Source: Gallionella sp. (GTDB lineage Bacteria > Pseudomonadota > Gammaproteobacteria > Burkholderiales > Gallionellaceae). From it: DNA of 64,000 nucleotides. Positions 17,539-26,738 of the stretch are shown in pieces; within the stretch, counting starts at the first letter, position 1, and each line of letters opens with the position of its first letter. The stretch spans positions 1-64,000 of the forward strand of contig JAQTMZ010000001.1 in NCBI GenBank assembly GCA_028714075.1, given 5' to 3'. Both the position numbers and the translations under genes were made by a program. The notes beneath the pieces are model-generated. The model had not been told where the DNA came from. It made no database searches and worked only from the letters and a program-made list of their open reading frames with translations.

Positions 17539-18219
17539 TTATACCTTGGCGAGTTCGGCACGCAACGCGGCGATCACGCTGTCGTAGCGGTGCGGGTCGC
17601 TGTCTTTTCCGGCGCCGAACACGGCGGAACCGGCCACGAAGGTGTCCACGCCGGCCGCAGCCACATCGCGGATGTTCGCGGGGCTCACGCCGCCGTCAAT
17701 TTCCAGGCGGCAACTGTAGCCGCCTGCATCGATCATCTTGCGTACCTTGCGCGCCTTGTCCAGCACATGCGGAATGAATTTTTGCCCGCCGAAGCCCGGG
17801 TTCACCGACATCAGCAGCACCATGTCCAGCTTGGGCAGTGTGTATTCGAGAATTTCCAGCGGCGTGGCCGGATTGAACACCAGCCCAGCCTTGCAGCCAT
17901 TTTCCTTGATCAGCCCGATGGTGCGGTCGATGTGCTCGGATGCCTCGGGGTGGAAGGTGATGTAAGTCGCGCCCGCCTTGGCGAAATCCGGAATGATGCG
18001 ATCCACCGGCTTGACCATCAGGTGCACGTCTATCGGTGCGGTCACGCCGTGCTTGCGCAGAGCCTCGCACACCAGCGGGCCGATGGTCAGATTCGGCACA
18101 TAGTGATTATCCATCACGTCGAAGTGCACGATGTCCGCGCCGGAAGCGAGGACGTTATCGACCTCCTCGCCCAGCTTGGCAAAATTGGCGGAGAGAATGC
18201 TCGGTGCGATCAGATGCAT
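17539..18219 (-). CDS. rpe: Ribulose-phosphate 3-epimerase
   Basis: About 226 residues from the ATG at 18219 ([13 protein letters not shown]), which has GAAGGG at good spacing; a TTG upstream is less likely. The TIM-barrel family motifs are present: [25 protein letters not shown] and [14 protein letters not shown]. The enzyme interconverts ribulose-5-phosphate and xylulose-5-phosphate in the pentose phosphate and Calvin cycles. Ser, His and Asp positions of the metal site appear intact. It precedes the lipoprotein, gph and trpE on the same strand. Confidence 0.96.
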   Translation of the reverse strand: MHLIAPSILSANFAKLGEEVDNVLASGADIVHFDVMDNHYVPNLTIGPLVCEALRKHGVTAPIDVHLMVKPVDRIIPDFAKAGATYITFHPEASEHIDRTIGLIKENGCKAGLVFNPATPLEILEYTLPKLDMVLLMSVNPGFGGQKFIPHVLDKARKVRKMIDAGGYSCRLEIDGGVSPANIRDVAAAGVDTFVAGSAVFGAGKDSDPHRYDSVIAALRAELAKV

Positions 18220-18289
18220 GACATGACCCTTCAATCAAATTCGAACGCAAGGCGCGTATTCTAACCTGAATACCTCAGGGTTTGGCGGG

Positions 18290-18365
<76 letters not shown>

Positions 18366-18430
18366 CGCAACAACCAGATGCTAAACAGAAATTTGTCGTT
18401 TGTGAAGCGATCGACAGCCCGCAGACAAAA

Positions 18431-19687
18431 CTACACCGCCGCTTTCGCATCGCCATTCCACGGTGCCACCTTGAGCAGCAGCAACATCCCCGGTATCGCC
18501 AGCACCGCGCACAGCAGGAAGAATCCCGCCCAACCCATGGCTTCCACCAGCCAGCCGGTAGCCGCGTTGGCAAAGGTGCGCGGCACCGCCATCAGGCTGG
18601 TGAACAGCGCAAACTGGGTGGCGGTATAGGCGGGGTGGGTAGTGCGGGCGATGAAGGCGACGAAAGCGACGGTGCCCAGCCCGACGCCCAGCGCTTCGAG
18701 GCCGATCACGATGGCAAGCTGCGCGAGTTCCACTGAGGTGATTTCGGCATGGTGCCCCACCGAAGCCAGCCAGGCGAAGCCGAAGATGGAAACCACCTGC
18801 ACCACGCCGAACAGCCATAGCGCGCGGTTGATGCCGATCTTCACCATCCACAGGCCGCCCAACAGTCCGCCGATCACAGCGGGCCATAGCCCGGCGTTCT
18901 TGGCGATCAGCCCGATCTGTGTCTTGCTGAAACCCATGTCCAGATAAAACGGCGTGGCCAGCGCGGTGCACATGCTGTCGCCGAGTTTGTAGAAGAACAG
19001 GAACGCAAGGATCAGCAGCGCGCTGTTCCAGCCCTGCCGCGTGATGAATTCGTGGAACGGCTCGACCACCGCTTCGCGCAAGGTCTTGGGCGGCGCGGCA
19101 CGATGCGGCTCCTGCACCAGCAACGTCATCGCCACGCCGGGCAGCATGAACAGGGCAGTGGCGATGAACACCGTGCTCCACGGCAGGAAATCGGCGAGGA
19201 TCAGCGACAGCGAACCAGGCACCAGACCGGCAATACGGTAGGCATTCACATGCACTGCGTTACCCAGCCCCAGCTCGACATCGCTCAACAACTCGCGGCG
19301 ATAGGCATCCAGCACAATATCCTGCGTGGCGCTGAGAAAGGCGAGCAGCGTGGCAATCCAGGCGATGATATGCAGATCGCTCTGCGGCGAAAATGCGCCC
19401 ATCGAGGCGATCACCGCCAGCAGGCCAAGCTGGGTCAGCAGCATCCAGCCGCGCCGCCGCCCGAGCACGGGCAGCACATAACGGTCGAGCAGCGGCGACC
19501 ACAGGAATTTCCAGGTGTAGGGGAACTGGATCAGCGCAAACAGCCCGATGGTCTTGAGATCGACCTGTTCGCTGCGCAGCCATGCGGGTACCAGGTTGAA
19601 CAGCAGGTACAGCGGCAGGCCTGAAGAGAATCCGGTGAACACGCAGATCAGCATGCGGCGGGAGAAGAGTTGTTGCCAGATATTCAT
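18431..19687 (-). CDS. ampG: AmpG-like MFS permease
   Basis: About 418 residues from ATG 19687 (MNIWQQLFSRRM), with roughly 12-14 membrane segments. The N-terminus has GFSSGLPLYLLFNLVPAWLRSEQVD and IGLFALIQFPYTWKFLWSPLLDRY, characteristic of AmpG permeases, which import anhydromuropeptides released during cell-wall turnover. SATQDIVLDAYRRELL is another family block. AmpG homologs also include acetyl-CoA-type transporters, so the substrate is inferred. The gene stands alone between tRNA-Ala and metW. Confidence 0.88.
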   Translation of the reverse strand: MNIWQQLFSRRMLICVFTGFSSGLPLYLLFNLVPAWLRSEQVDLKTIGLFALIQFPYTWKFLWSPLLDRYVLPVLGRRRGWMLLTQLGLLAVIASMGAFSPQSDLHIIAWIATLLAFLSATQDIVLDAYRRELLSDVELGLGNAVHVNAYRIAGLVPGSLSLILADFLPWSTVFIATALFMLPGVAMTLLVQEPHRAAPPKTLREAVVEPFHEFITRQGWNSALLILAFLFFYKLGDSMCTALATPFYLDMGFSKTQIGLIAKNAGLWPAVIGGLLGGLWMVKIGINRALWLFGVVQVVSIFGFAWLASVGHHAEITSVELAQLAIVIGLEALGVGLGTVAFVAFIARTTHPAYTATQFALFTSLMAVPRTFANAATGWLVEAMGWAGFFLLCAVLAIPGMLLLLKVAPWNGDAKAAV

Positions 19688-19750
19688 AAACCCCCACACA
19701 CAACTGTTGCGCTCATAACATTGCGCGAAGAACTTTCACGCCTATCAAAT

Positions 19751-20368
19751 TTATCCGCCACGCTGAAACCGGTACACCGCTGTGCTGCCAAGCAGGTTCG
19801 GCAGCAGGCTTATCTCGCGCTTGCCCGCCATCACGTTGCGTTCCAGCACCTTCACGTTACGGCTGCGGCAAAAATTCTCGAAGTCGCTCAGTGTGCACAG
19901 ATGCACATTCGGGGTGTCATACCACTGAAAGGGCAAATTGCGCGAAACCGGCATGTGGCCGAGCAACACGCGCAGGCGATTTCTCCAATAACCGAAGTTG
20001 GGGAAGCTGACGATACCCTCGCGCCCGACGCGCAGCATTTCCCGGATCAGCGCCTCGGTGTGGCGCGTGGCTTGCAGGGTCTGCGACAGGATCACGAAGT
20101 CGAACGAATCGTCCTCAAAATCCGACAGGCCGGATTCCAGATCGTTCTGGATCACATTCACGCCGTTGACGATGCACGACACGATGTCGAGATCGCTGAT
20201 CTCCACGCCGTAGCCGCGTACCCCGCGCGTTTCCTTGAGATAGCGCAGCAGGCTGCCGTCGCCGCAGCCGAGGTCGAGCACCGACGCGCCGGTGGGAATC
20301 CATGCGGCGATGGCGGCGAAATCGGGGCGCTCGGCGGCAGACGTGCTCATATACTGGCGCATGCTCAT
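19751..20368 (-). CDS. metW: Methionine biosynthesis protein MetW
   Basis: A 205-residue class I SAM-dependent methyltransferase-like protein with the glycine motif [15 protein letters not shown] near residue 35 and [14 protein letters not shown] in the middle, both characteristic of MetW. Its ATG overlaps the metX stop (ATGA), so the pair is translationally coupled. MetW is needed with MetX for homoserine acylation in several proteobacteria. The chemical role of its methyltransferase fold is unclear. Confidence 0.95.
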   Translation of the reverse strand: MSMRQYMSTSAAERPDFAAIAAWIPTGASVLDLGCGDGSLLRYLKETRGVRGYGVEISDLDIVSCIVNGVNVIQNDLESGLSDFEDDSFDFVILSQTLQATRHTEALIREMLRVGREGIVSFPNFGYWRNRLRVLLGHMPVSRNLPFQWYDTPNVHLCTLSDFENFCRSRNVKVLERNVMAGKREISLLPNLLGSTAVYRFQRGG

Positions 20369-21504
20369 GATGAAAGCTCGTCGGCAACGTTATCGAGGTA
20401 GGCGCGCACCACATCGAAATAGTGCGGCTGCTCCAGCAGGAACGAATCATGCCCGTGCGTCGAGGTGATCTCCGCGTAGCTGACGTTGCGCCGGTTATGC
20501 AGCAAAGGCTGCACGATTTCGCGCGAGCGCTCGGGCGAAAAACGCCAGTCGGTGGTAAACGAAATCACCAGAAAATTTGCCTTGGCGCATGCGAACGCCC
20601 GGTTCAGGTCGCCGCCGAAATTATGTGCCGGGTCAAAATAATCCAGCGCCTTGGTCATCAGCAAATAGGTGTTGGCATCGAAATAAGACGCGAACTTGTC
20701 ACCCTGATGGCGCAGATAGGATTCGATCTCGAACTCGATTTCGTAGCCGTAGTTGAATTGTCCGTTGCGCAGTTCGCGCCCGAATTTGTCCGCCATCGCA
20801 TCGTCGGACAGATAGGTGATATGCCCCAACATGCGCGCCAGCCTCAGGCCGTGCGTCGGCACCACGTTGTGCTGGTAAAAATTGCCGCCGTGGAAATTTG
20901 TATCGTTCAATATCGCGCTGCGCGCCACGTCGTTAAAGGCAATATTCTGCGCGGTGAGGTGCGGTGCGGCGGCGATGGCCAGCACATTGCGCACCCGCTC
21001 GGGCAAGGTCAGCGACCATTGCAGCGCCTGCATCCCGCCCAGGCTGCCGCCGATCACCGCAGCGAACTGCCGGATGCCGAGCAGGTCGGCCAAGCGCGCC
21101 TGCGATTCCACCCAGTCCTCCACCGTGATGACTGGAAAATTCGCGCCGTAACGCTGCCCGGTTTCCGGGTTGATCGAAGACGGCCCGGTCGAACCGTGGC
21201 AGCCGCCGAGATTGTTCAGCCCAATCACGAAAAATTTATCGGTGTTGATCGGCTTGCCGGGGCCGACCATGTTGTCCCACCAGCCGACGTTATCCGGCTC
21301 GTCCGCATAATATCCCGCGACATGGTGATGCCCGGACAGCGCATGGCAAATCAGGATTGCGTTCGATTTGACGGCATTCAGCTTGCCATAGGTCTCGTAC
21401 ACCAGCTCATAGCGCGGCAACACCGCGCCGCTGCGAAAAACCAGCGGGGTGTCGAATTGCGCGCGTTTCGCGCTGACGATGCCGATGCTATTTGATGCGT
21501 TCAA
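20365..21504 (-). CDS. metX: Homoserine O-acyltransferase MetX
   Basis: The 379-residue alpha/beta hydrolase has the nucleophile elbow GGSLGGMQ (Ser154), the family block [16 protein letters not shown] and a C-terminal HGHDSFLLE with the catalytic His. It acylates homoserine, the first committed step of methionine synthesis. In proteobacteria with MetW the acyl donor is often succinyl-CoA; I cannot decide it here. The start is a TTG at 21504 with GGAG five bases ahead; no ATG occurs near the conserved N-terminus. A hairpin with a T-run lies directly upstream. Confidence 0.95.
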   Translation of the reverse strand: MNASNSIGIVSAKRAQFDTPLVFRSGAVLPRYELVYETYGKLNAVKSNAILICHALSGHHHVAGYYADEPDNVGWWDNMVGPGKPINTDKFFVIGLNNLGGCHGSTGPSSINPETGQRYGANFPVITVEDWVESQARLADLLGIRQFAAVIGGSLGGMQALQWSLTLPERVRNVLAIAAAPHLTAQNIAFNDVARSAILNDTNFHGGNFYQHNVVPTHGLRLARMLGHITYLSDDAMADKFGRELRNGQFNYGYEIEFEIESYLRHQGDKFASYFDANTYLLMTKALDYFDPAHNFGGDLNRAFACAKANFLVISFTTDWRFSPERSREIVQPLLHNRRNVSYAEITSTHGHDSFLLEQPHYFDVVRAYLDNVADELSS

Positions 21505-21513
21505 AATTGCTCC

Positions 21514-21552
21514 AAAAACAAAACCCGCTCAGCTTTCGCTAAAACGGGTTTG
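21514..21552 (-). terminator. Hairpin terminator between ptsI and metX
   Basis: On the minus strand CAAACCCG pairs with CGGGTTTTG around an inner AGC-GAAA-GCT stem-loop and is followed by TTTTT. It is a good rho-independent terminator for the pts operon. It also lies in the metX leader, only about ten bases from the TTG start, so it could instead attenuate metX. Confidence 0.75.
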
Positions 21553-21651
21553 AAGTCGCTTTAGCTGGTATGTTTTGAGTGCCCCGCAAGCTGATGTCAA
21601 ATCGGCACTGATGCATAGTTTCCGCGTTTTGCGAAATGCTGTCAATGGGGG

Positions 21652-23376
21652 CTACGCATTGAGCCGCCCCAGCAGGTCGCGGATTTTCAGCGGGTCATCG
21701 GCACGCAAAATTTTCTGCGTGATGGCGGCAATTTCCGGCAGGTTGGTGGTGAGCACGCGCTGCTTGACGCTTGGCACCTGCGCCGAGAACATCGAAAACT
21801 GGCGCAGCCCCAAGCCCAGCAGCAGGCGCGTATAGGCCAATTCACCGGCCATTTCGCCGCACACCGCAACGGGTACGTCGAACTTGTTGGCGACACCGAT
21901 GACATGCGACAGCAAGTGCAGCACGGCGGGATGCAGCGGGTCATAGAGATGCGCGACTTCCTCGTCGGTGCGGTCAATCGCCAGCGTGTATTGGATCAGA
22001 TCGTTGGTGCCGATGGACAGAAAATCCAGCTTCTTGGCGAACACCTCGATGGCCAGCGCGGCGGCGGGAATCTCGATCATGCCGCCGATTTTCACCTCGC
22101 TGTTATACGGGATGCCTTCGCTGCTCAGGCTTTGCTTGGTGGCCGCGACAAACTGCAAAGTCTGGTTAAGCTCCGATACGCTGGACAGCATCGGTATCAG
22201 TATCTTGATGTTGCCGTAATGCGTGGCGCGCAGCAGCGCGCGCAACTGTGCGCGGAACAATTGCGGCTCGGCCAGACAATAGCGGATCGCGCGCAAACCC
22301 AGCGCGGGATTGTTGGCGACACGCTCCATGCCTTTGATTTGTTTGTCCGCGCCCAGATCGAAGGTGCGGATGATGACGGGCTGCCCATCCATGCCCGACG
22401 CCGCCGCCCGGTAAGCCTCGAACTGCTCCTCTTCGCCCGGCAAATTGTCGCGGTTGAGGAACAGGAATTCGCTGCGAAATAAACCAATCCCGGTTGCGCC
22501 GTTCTCCCTGGCCTCGGCAATATCCTCCGGTTTTTCGATGTTGGCGTGCAATTCGATGACGCTGCCGTCTAGGGTATTGGCGCGCGCGGTGCGCAAACGC
22601 TTGAGTTTCTTGCGCTCCAGTTCCCATTCGCTCTGACGCAGCTTGTATTCGGCGAGTATCGACTTATCCGGGTTGACGATCAGCACGCCCTGTTCGCCGT
22701 CCAGAATCAGCATATCGTCTTCGCGAATCAGTTCGCGCGCATGGTGCAAGCCGACCACGCACGGCGTATTCAGGCTGCGCGCGACAATCGCGGTGTGCGA
22801 TGTCGCGCCGCCCACATCGGTAATGAATGCGGCGTATTGCTGCGGCTTGAACTGGATCAGGTCGGCGGGGCTCAAATCATGCGCCACCAGAATCGTCTCG
22901 ACATCGTGGCGCGCGGCTGACGGCTGGTGGCCGGGATGGCCGGCGAGCCGCTTGAGCAACCGCTCGGCGACCTGCTTCACATCGGTCTGCCGCTCGCGCA
23001 GATAGGCATCTTCAAACTCGTCGAACTGCGCCACCAGGGTTTCGGTCTGCACCTTGAGCGCCCACTCGGCGTTGCAATGTTCCCTGGCGATCATCTCGCG
23101 CGGCGCGACGCTCAGCAGCGGATCGTCCATGATCATCTGGTGCAATTCGAGGAAGGCGTCAAACTCGGCAACGGCATGGATCGGGCGATTGCTGCGCAGG
23201 CTGGAGAACTCCTTGCGCGTGGCTTCCAGTGCAGCATCAAAGCGCGCAATCTCCTCGTCGATAAAGTGCTTGGGCAAAATATAATGCGCCACCTCCAGCG
23301 AGGTGTGCGAAACCAGATGCGCATGGCCGATGGCGATGCCGCTGGAGACGGCGATGCCGTGCAGCGTAAAACTCAT
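21652..23376 (-). CDS. ptsI: PTS enzyme I (PEP-protein phosphotransferase)
   Basis: The 574-residue length is typical of enzyme I. The phosphorylated histidine is His194 in GGATSHTAIVARSL. The PEP-binding C-terminal half has GIGLFRSEFLFLNR and the conserved FDLGADKQIKG block. It lacks an N-terminal GAF domain, so it is the sugar-type EI rather than PtsP. It starts inside the end of ptsH (four-base overlap) and follows an EIIA-Man gene. No PTS permease is visible, which suggests a regulatory phosphorelay feeding PtsN and EIIA-Man. Confidence 0.96.
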   Translation of the reverse strand: MSFTLHGIAVSSGIAIGHAHLVSHTSLEVAHYILPKHFIDEEIARFDAALEATRKEFSSLRSNRPIHAVAEFDAFLELHQMIMDDPLLSVAPREMIAREHCNAEWALKVQTETLVAQFDEFEDAYLRERQTDVKQVAERLLKRLAGHPGHQPSAARHDVETILVAHDLSPADLIQFKPQQYAAFITDVGGATSHTAIVARSLNTPCVVGLHHARELIREDDMLILDGEQGVLIVNPDKSILAEYKLRQSEWELERKKLKRLRTARANTLDGSVIELHANIEKPEDIAEARENGATGIGLFRSEFLFLNRDNLPGEEEQFEAYRAAASGMDGQPVIIRTFDLGADKQIKGMERVANNPALGLRAIRYCLAEPQLFRAQLRALLRATHYGNIKILIPMLSSVSELNQTLQFVAATKQSLSSEGIPYNSEVKIGGMIEIPAAALAIEVFAKKLDFLSIGTNDLIQYTLAIDRTDEEVAHLYDPLHPAVLHLLSHVIGVANKFDVPVAVCGEMAGELAYTRLLLGLGLRQFSMFSAQVPSVKQRVLTTNLPEIAAITQKILRADDPLKIRDLLGRLNA

Positions 23377-23642
23377 TCATCTTCTCCGAAGCAGTCGTTG
23401 ATAAGGTTCAGGATAGCCTGCATCGCATCGGCCTCGTCTTCACCGTCGGTCTCGATGCCGATGGTAGTACCCTTGGCGGCAGCCAGCATCATCACGCCCA
23501 TGATGCTCTTCGCATTCACGCGGCGGTTATTGCGCGACAGCATCACTTCACATTTGAAACCCGAAGCCAGCCGCGTAAGTTTGGCCGAGGCGCGCGCATG
23601 CAGGCCAAGCTGGTTGATGATCATGGCATCCTGTTGCAGCAT
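23373..23642 (-). CDS. ptsH: Phosphocarrier protein HPr
   Basis: An 89-residue HPr with the EI-dependent phosphorylation site His15 in GLHARASAKL and the regulatory serine Ser46 in KSIMGVMML, the target of HprK encoded at 2643. It relays phosphate from EI to EIIA proteins. It lies one base after the EIIA-Man gene and overlaps ptsI by four bases, forming a compact three-gene unit. Confidence 0.97.
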   Translation of the reverse strand: MLQQDAMIINQLGLHARASAKLTRLASGFKCEVMLSRNNRRVNAKSIMGVMMLAAAKGTTIGIETDGEDEADAMQAILNLINDCFGEDE

Positions 23643-23643
23643 T

Positions 23644-24036
23644 CTAATGGTCCTGGTTTATATGAATGATGCATTCGCGGCCGCCCTCGACGGCGATTTT
23701 CGCCAGTTCCGGCAAGGTCTTGTTGGGGCTGCACACCGCGCGCAACAGCATCGGCAGATTCACGCCCGCCACGCCCATCACGCGCTCGGCAAGGCACAAT
23801 TGCCGCGCGATGTTGCTCGGTGTGGCGCCGAATATATCCGCCAGAATCAGCACGCCCCCGCCGGTATCCAGCTGCTTGATAAGCGCCTGCCCTTCAACCA
23901 GTTTCATTTTCGGGTCGTCGCCATCCAGCACCGATAATATTTTAAGGTTATGCGGCACCTCGCCCAGCACATGCCTGACGCAGTCGACAAAACTGTCGCC
24001 CAGCCCGTTGTGCGTTACCAATAAAACTCCGACCAA
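23644..24036 (-). CDS. PTS EIIA component, mannose/fructose family
   Basis: A 130-residue EIIA-Man-type protein with the phosphorylated histidine His9 in LLVTHNGLGDSF and the following GGVLILADIFGATPSN loop. In Betaproteobacteria this stand-alone EIIA forms a transcription unit with HPr and EI and has no cognate permease. It probably signals phosphorylation state to unknown partners. A long palindromic repeat occupies the spacer upstream, where gshB is commonly found in related genomes as I recall them. Confidence 0.92.
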   Translation of the reverse strand: MVGVLLVTHNGLGDSFVDCVRHVLGEVPHNLKILSVLDGDDPKMKLVEGQALIKQLDTGGGVLILADIFGATPSNIARQLCLAERVMGVAGVNLPMLLRAVCSPNKTLPELAKIAVEGGRECIIHINQDH

Positions 24037-24061
24037 TTAAATCACTCCCATCAAATAATAT

Positions 24062-24142
24062 GTAGGCTGGTGGCGAGGAACGAACCCCAGCGTTTGGTGA
24101 CCTCGAACATGCTGGGGTTCGCATGGCTCACCGCCAGCCTAC
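24062..24142. repeat. Long inverted repeat of the GTAGGCTGG family
   Basis: Arms of about 30 bases, opening GTAGGCTGGTGGCGAG and closing with the complementary CTCACCGCCAGCCTAC, flank a short centre and share GAACCCCAGC near the loop. This is a well-known type of dispersed intergenic repeat in environmental proteobacteria. It lies between apbE and the EIIA-Man gene and could fold into a long hairpin in RNA. Confidence 0.8.
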
Positions 24143-24183
24143 GGCATCGCGACCGCAGGAGCGATTCACGCTCCAGACACTCG

Positions 24184-25254
24184 TCACTCCACCTGCGCAT
24201 GAACGCCCTTGTCGGTGAATTCTAGCCGTTTCTGCATCCCGGCTGTGAGATGGATGTTGCCGCTACCGTCCACCAGCATCGCCTCGGGCAAATTCATTTG
24301 CATAGCCGCCGCGCGCCAACCGCCTGCTCCGGCGATGAACAGCGGCTTGGAAGCCGCATCGGACAACACTCCGGCGTTCGTGCCATGTGTCAGTATCGTC
24401 ACCGCCTGTACGCCCTGCACAGTATGGCCGGTGCGCGGATCGATCAGGTGGCAATAGCGCGTGCTGCCCAGCATGAAATAACGCTGGTAATCGCCGGAGG
24501 TGCCGATGGCCTCGCCGTCGCGCAGTTCCAGCATCGCCAGCGCGCCGGGCTTGCGCGGGTGCTGGATGCCGACGCGCCACGGGCGTTTGCCATGCTGTCC
24601 CAGCGCAAACACATTGCCGCCGATGTTGACCAGCGCATTGCGGACACCCTGCTTGCGCAATATTTCTGCGGCGCGATCCAGCGCATAGCCTTTGGCATAG
24701 CCGCCCAGATCAAGCTGCACCGCCTTGTTGCCGTTGCGCACCAATTTTACTCTCTTCCCCGCCTCCTCTCCCCGGTGGGGCGAGGGAAGAAAAACGATGT
24801 CGCTCATCTGCGGTTTCGCCGCGACCAGCGCCGCAATTTGTTTCTCATCCGGCAGCGCCGCCTTGAACTCGTCGGCGTGAAATCCCCACAGCTGCACCAG
24901 CCCGCCGATGGCCGGATTGAACAGCCCCTGCGATTGCTGCGCGAGCTGTGTCGCATCCTGCAGCAGCACGGCGAGTTCCGGCGAGATCGCCTTGCTCTCG
25001 CCCTTGGCAAAAGCCGCATTCAACTCGCTCAGTTCGCTCGGCTGCCATGCGTGCAGCATGTTGTGCAGCCGCTGGAATTCATGCAGCACCTCGCCCGCCG
25101 CCTGCCTGGCGCGCGGCTCGCTCTCGCCGTACACCGTGACATCCACCAGCGTGCCGAACACATAGGCCTGCTCCTGATACAGCGGCTCTTTGCCTCCACA
25201 GGCGGCAAGCAACAGTATGGCAACAACCGCAAGGATACGAATCGGCCCGGTCAT
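24184..25254 (-). CDS. apbE: FAD:protein FMN transferase ApbE, lipoprotein
   Basis: The 356-residue protein has a lipoprotein signal with lipobox LLAACG (Cys19), placing it in the periplasm on a membrane anchor. ApbE blocks follow: LHAWQPSELSELNAAF, the LDLGGYAKGYALDRAAEIL flavin/Mg region and a late RTGHTVQGVQAVTI motif. It attaches FMN to threonine of targets such as RnfG/NqrC or FMN-binding-domain proteins. Residues about 154-168 (LPSPHRGEEAGKRV) come from a palindromic repeat inserted in frame just before the conserved flavin block. It abuts gshA without a spacer. Confidence 0.92.
   Translation of the reverse strand: MTGPIRILAVVAILLLAACGGKEPLYQEQAYVFGTLVDVTVYGESEPRARQAAGEVLHEFQRLHNMLHAWQPSELSELNAAFAKGESKAISPELAVLLQDATQLAQQSQGLFNPAIGGLVQLWGFHADEFKAALPDEKQIAALVAAKPQMSDIVFLPSPHRGEEAGKRVKLVRNGNKAVQLDLGGYAKGYALDRAAEILRKQGVRNALVNIGGNVFALGQHGKRPWRVGIQHPRKPGALAMLELRDGEAIGTSGDYQRYFMLGSTRYCHLIDPRTGHTVQGVQAVTILTHGTNAGVLSDAASKPLFIAGAGGWRAAAMQMNLPEAMLVDGSGNIHLTAGMQKRLEFTDKGVHAQVE
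24751..24794. repeat. Palindromic repeat inserted in frame in apbE
   Basis: The plus strand reads TCTTCCCC...CTCTCCCCGGTGGGGCGAGG...GAAGAAAAA, an imperfect palindrome with a GGGGAG/CTCCCC-type core. Read in the apbE frame it encodes LPSPHRGEEAGKRV, a peptide I know as a frequent translation of dispersed environmental repeats. No stop or frameshift results. Confidence 0.75.
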
Positions 25255-26547
25255 CTATGAATTCTCGGCCGCCTCGATTTCCAGCGATGCCGCCAGCAGC
25301 GCCAGCCGCGCCACCACGCCGTATGCATAGAAGCGGTTCGGCGTGTCGTCCGGCGCGCAATCCGGGTTGGGCAGGGTGCAGCATGATTCAAACGCCAGAG
25401 GCTCAAACGACATCCCCGGCGCATTCAGGTTCTCGTCCACGCCGCGTTCGGTATGCACGCGATAAAAACCGCCGACCACATAGTGATCGACCATGTATAT
25501 CACCGGCTCGGCCACCGCGTCGTTGATGTGTTCGAAGGTATAAACACCTTCCTGTATCAGCACATCGGAGACTTGCTGCCCCTCCTTGACCACCGCCATT
25601 TTGTTGCGCTGCTTGCGGTTCAGCCCGGTGATTTCGCTGGCGTCCTTCACCGTCATGATGCCCATGCCGTAGGTGCCCGCATCGGCTTTGACGATGACGA
25701 AGGGGTCGTGCTTCACGCCATACTCGGCATATTTCACACGTATCTTTTGCAGCACCCTGTCCACCTGCGTTGCGAGACATTTTTCGCCGATGCGCTCCTG
25801 AAAATTGACCTGGTGGCAGGTGGCAAAATAAGGGTTGATCAGCCACGGGTCAATGCCGAGCAGCTTGGCGAACTCCTCGGCCACGCTGTCGTAAGCGGTG
25901 AAATGCTGCGACTTGCGCCGCATGTACCAGCCTGCCGAAAGCGGCGGGTAAACTTTCTGATCAAGATTTTTCAGGATATCCGGCACTCCGCCGGACAGGT
26001 CGTTGTTGAGCAACACCACGCACGGGTCGAAACCTGCCCCCGCTTCATGCTCTTCCAACACCAGCCGCTTGCCGCGCCGTGCCAGCGGTTCCAGCATCAG
26101 CGTGCCGCCATCGGGCAATTGTATCGGCGTGGCTGCGGTAATTTCCGGCAACATGCTGCCGACGCGCACGCGCATCCCGGCCTGCTTGATGATGGTGACA
26201 AGCTGCGCGACATTTTGCAGATAGAACAGGTTGCGCGTGTGATTCTCCGGTATCAGCAGCACCCCGCGCGCTTCGGGGCAGATTTTCTCCACCGCGCTCT
26301 GCATCGCCTGCACGCATAACGGCAGAAAATCAGGATTGAGATTGTTGAAACCGCCCGGAAACAGGTTGGTGTCCACCGGCGCCAGCTTGAAGCCGCTGTT
26401 GCGCAAATCCACCGAAGCGTAAAACGGCACTGAATGTTCCAGCCATTGCTTGCGGAACCAATGCTCGATAGTCGGCATCGCATTCAGGAAACGCCGCTCC
26501 AGGTCGAGCAACGGGCCGGTCAGTGCGGTAGTGAGATGAGGAACCAT
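25255..26547 (-). CDS. gshA: Glutamate-cysteine ligase, ATP-grasp-like (type IV)
   Basis: About 430 residues from ATG 26547 (MVPHLTTAL). A TTG four codons upstream is possible. The protein matches the gshA family first defined in acidithiobacilli and betaproteobacteria: VDLRNSGFKLAPVDTNLFPGGFNN near residue 45, and an ATP-grasp-like DPFVIVKADAGTYGMGIMTV. It forms gamma-glutamylcysteine for glutathione. Its usual partner gshB, often next to it in this group, is absent; apbE takes that place. Confidence 0.93.
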   Translation of the reverse strand: MVPHLTTALTGPLLDLERRFLNAMPTIEHWFRKQWLEHSVPFYASVDLRNSGFKLAPVDTNLFPGGFNNLNPDFLPLCVQAMQSAVEKICPEARGVLLIPENHTRNLFYLQNVAQLVTIIKQAGMRVRVGSMLPEITAATPIQLPDGGTLMLEPLARRGKRLVLEEHEAGAGFDPCVVLLNNDLSGGVPDILKNLDQKVYPPLSAGWYMRRKSQHFTAYDSVAEEFAKLLGIDPWLINPYFATCHQVNFQERIGEKCLATQVDRVLQKIRVKYAEYGVKHDPFVIVKADAGTYGMGIMTVKDASEITGLNRKQRNKMAVVKEGQQVSDVLIQEGVYTFEHINDAVAEPVIYMVDHYVVGGFYRVHTERGVDENLNAPGMSFEPLAFESCCTLPNPDCAPDDTPNRFYAYGVVARLALLAASLEIEAAENS

Positions 26548-26738
26548 ATGACTCTGCAAAGTAGTTAACTCGGCGCATTCTAGCCGATAGCCCGGGCCTG
26601 CGGATAAATTCGCACGGTGTTTTGCACGCTCGGTACGGCCGCAGCTTGGCCACCATTTTCGGCTTGAATTTCAAACTGAACTATTACCCTGATATTGCGT
26701 CAATTGTGCGACCCTGCGCAGACAGTTACAATGCCCCC

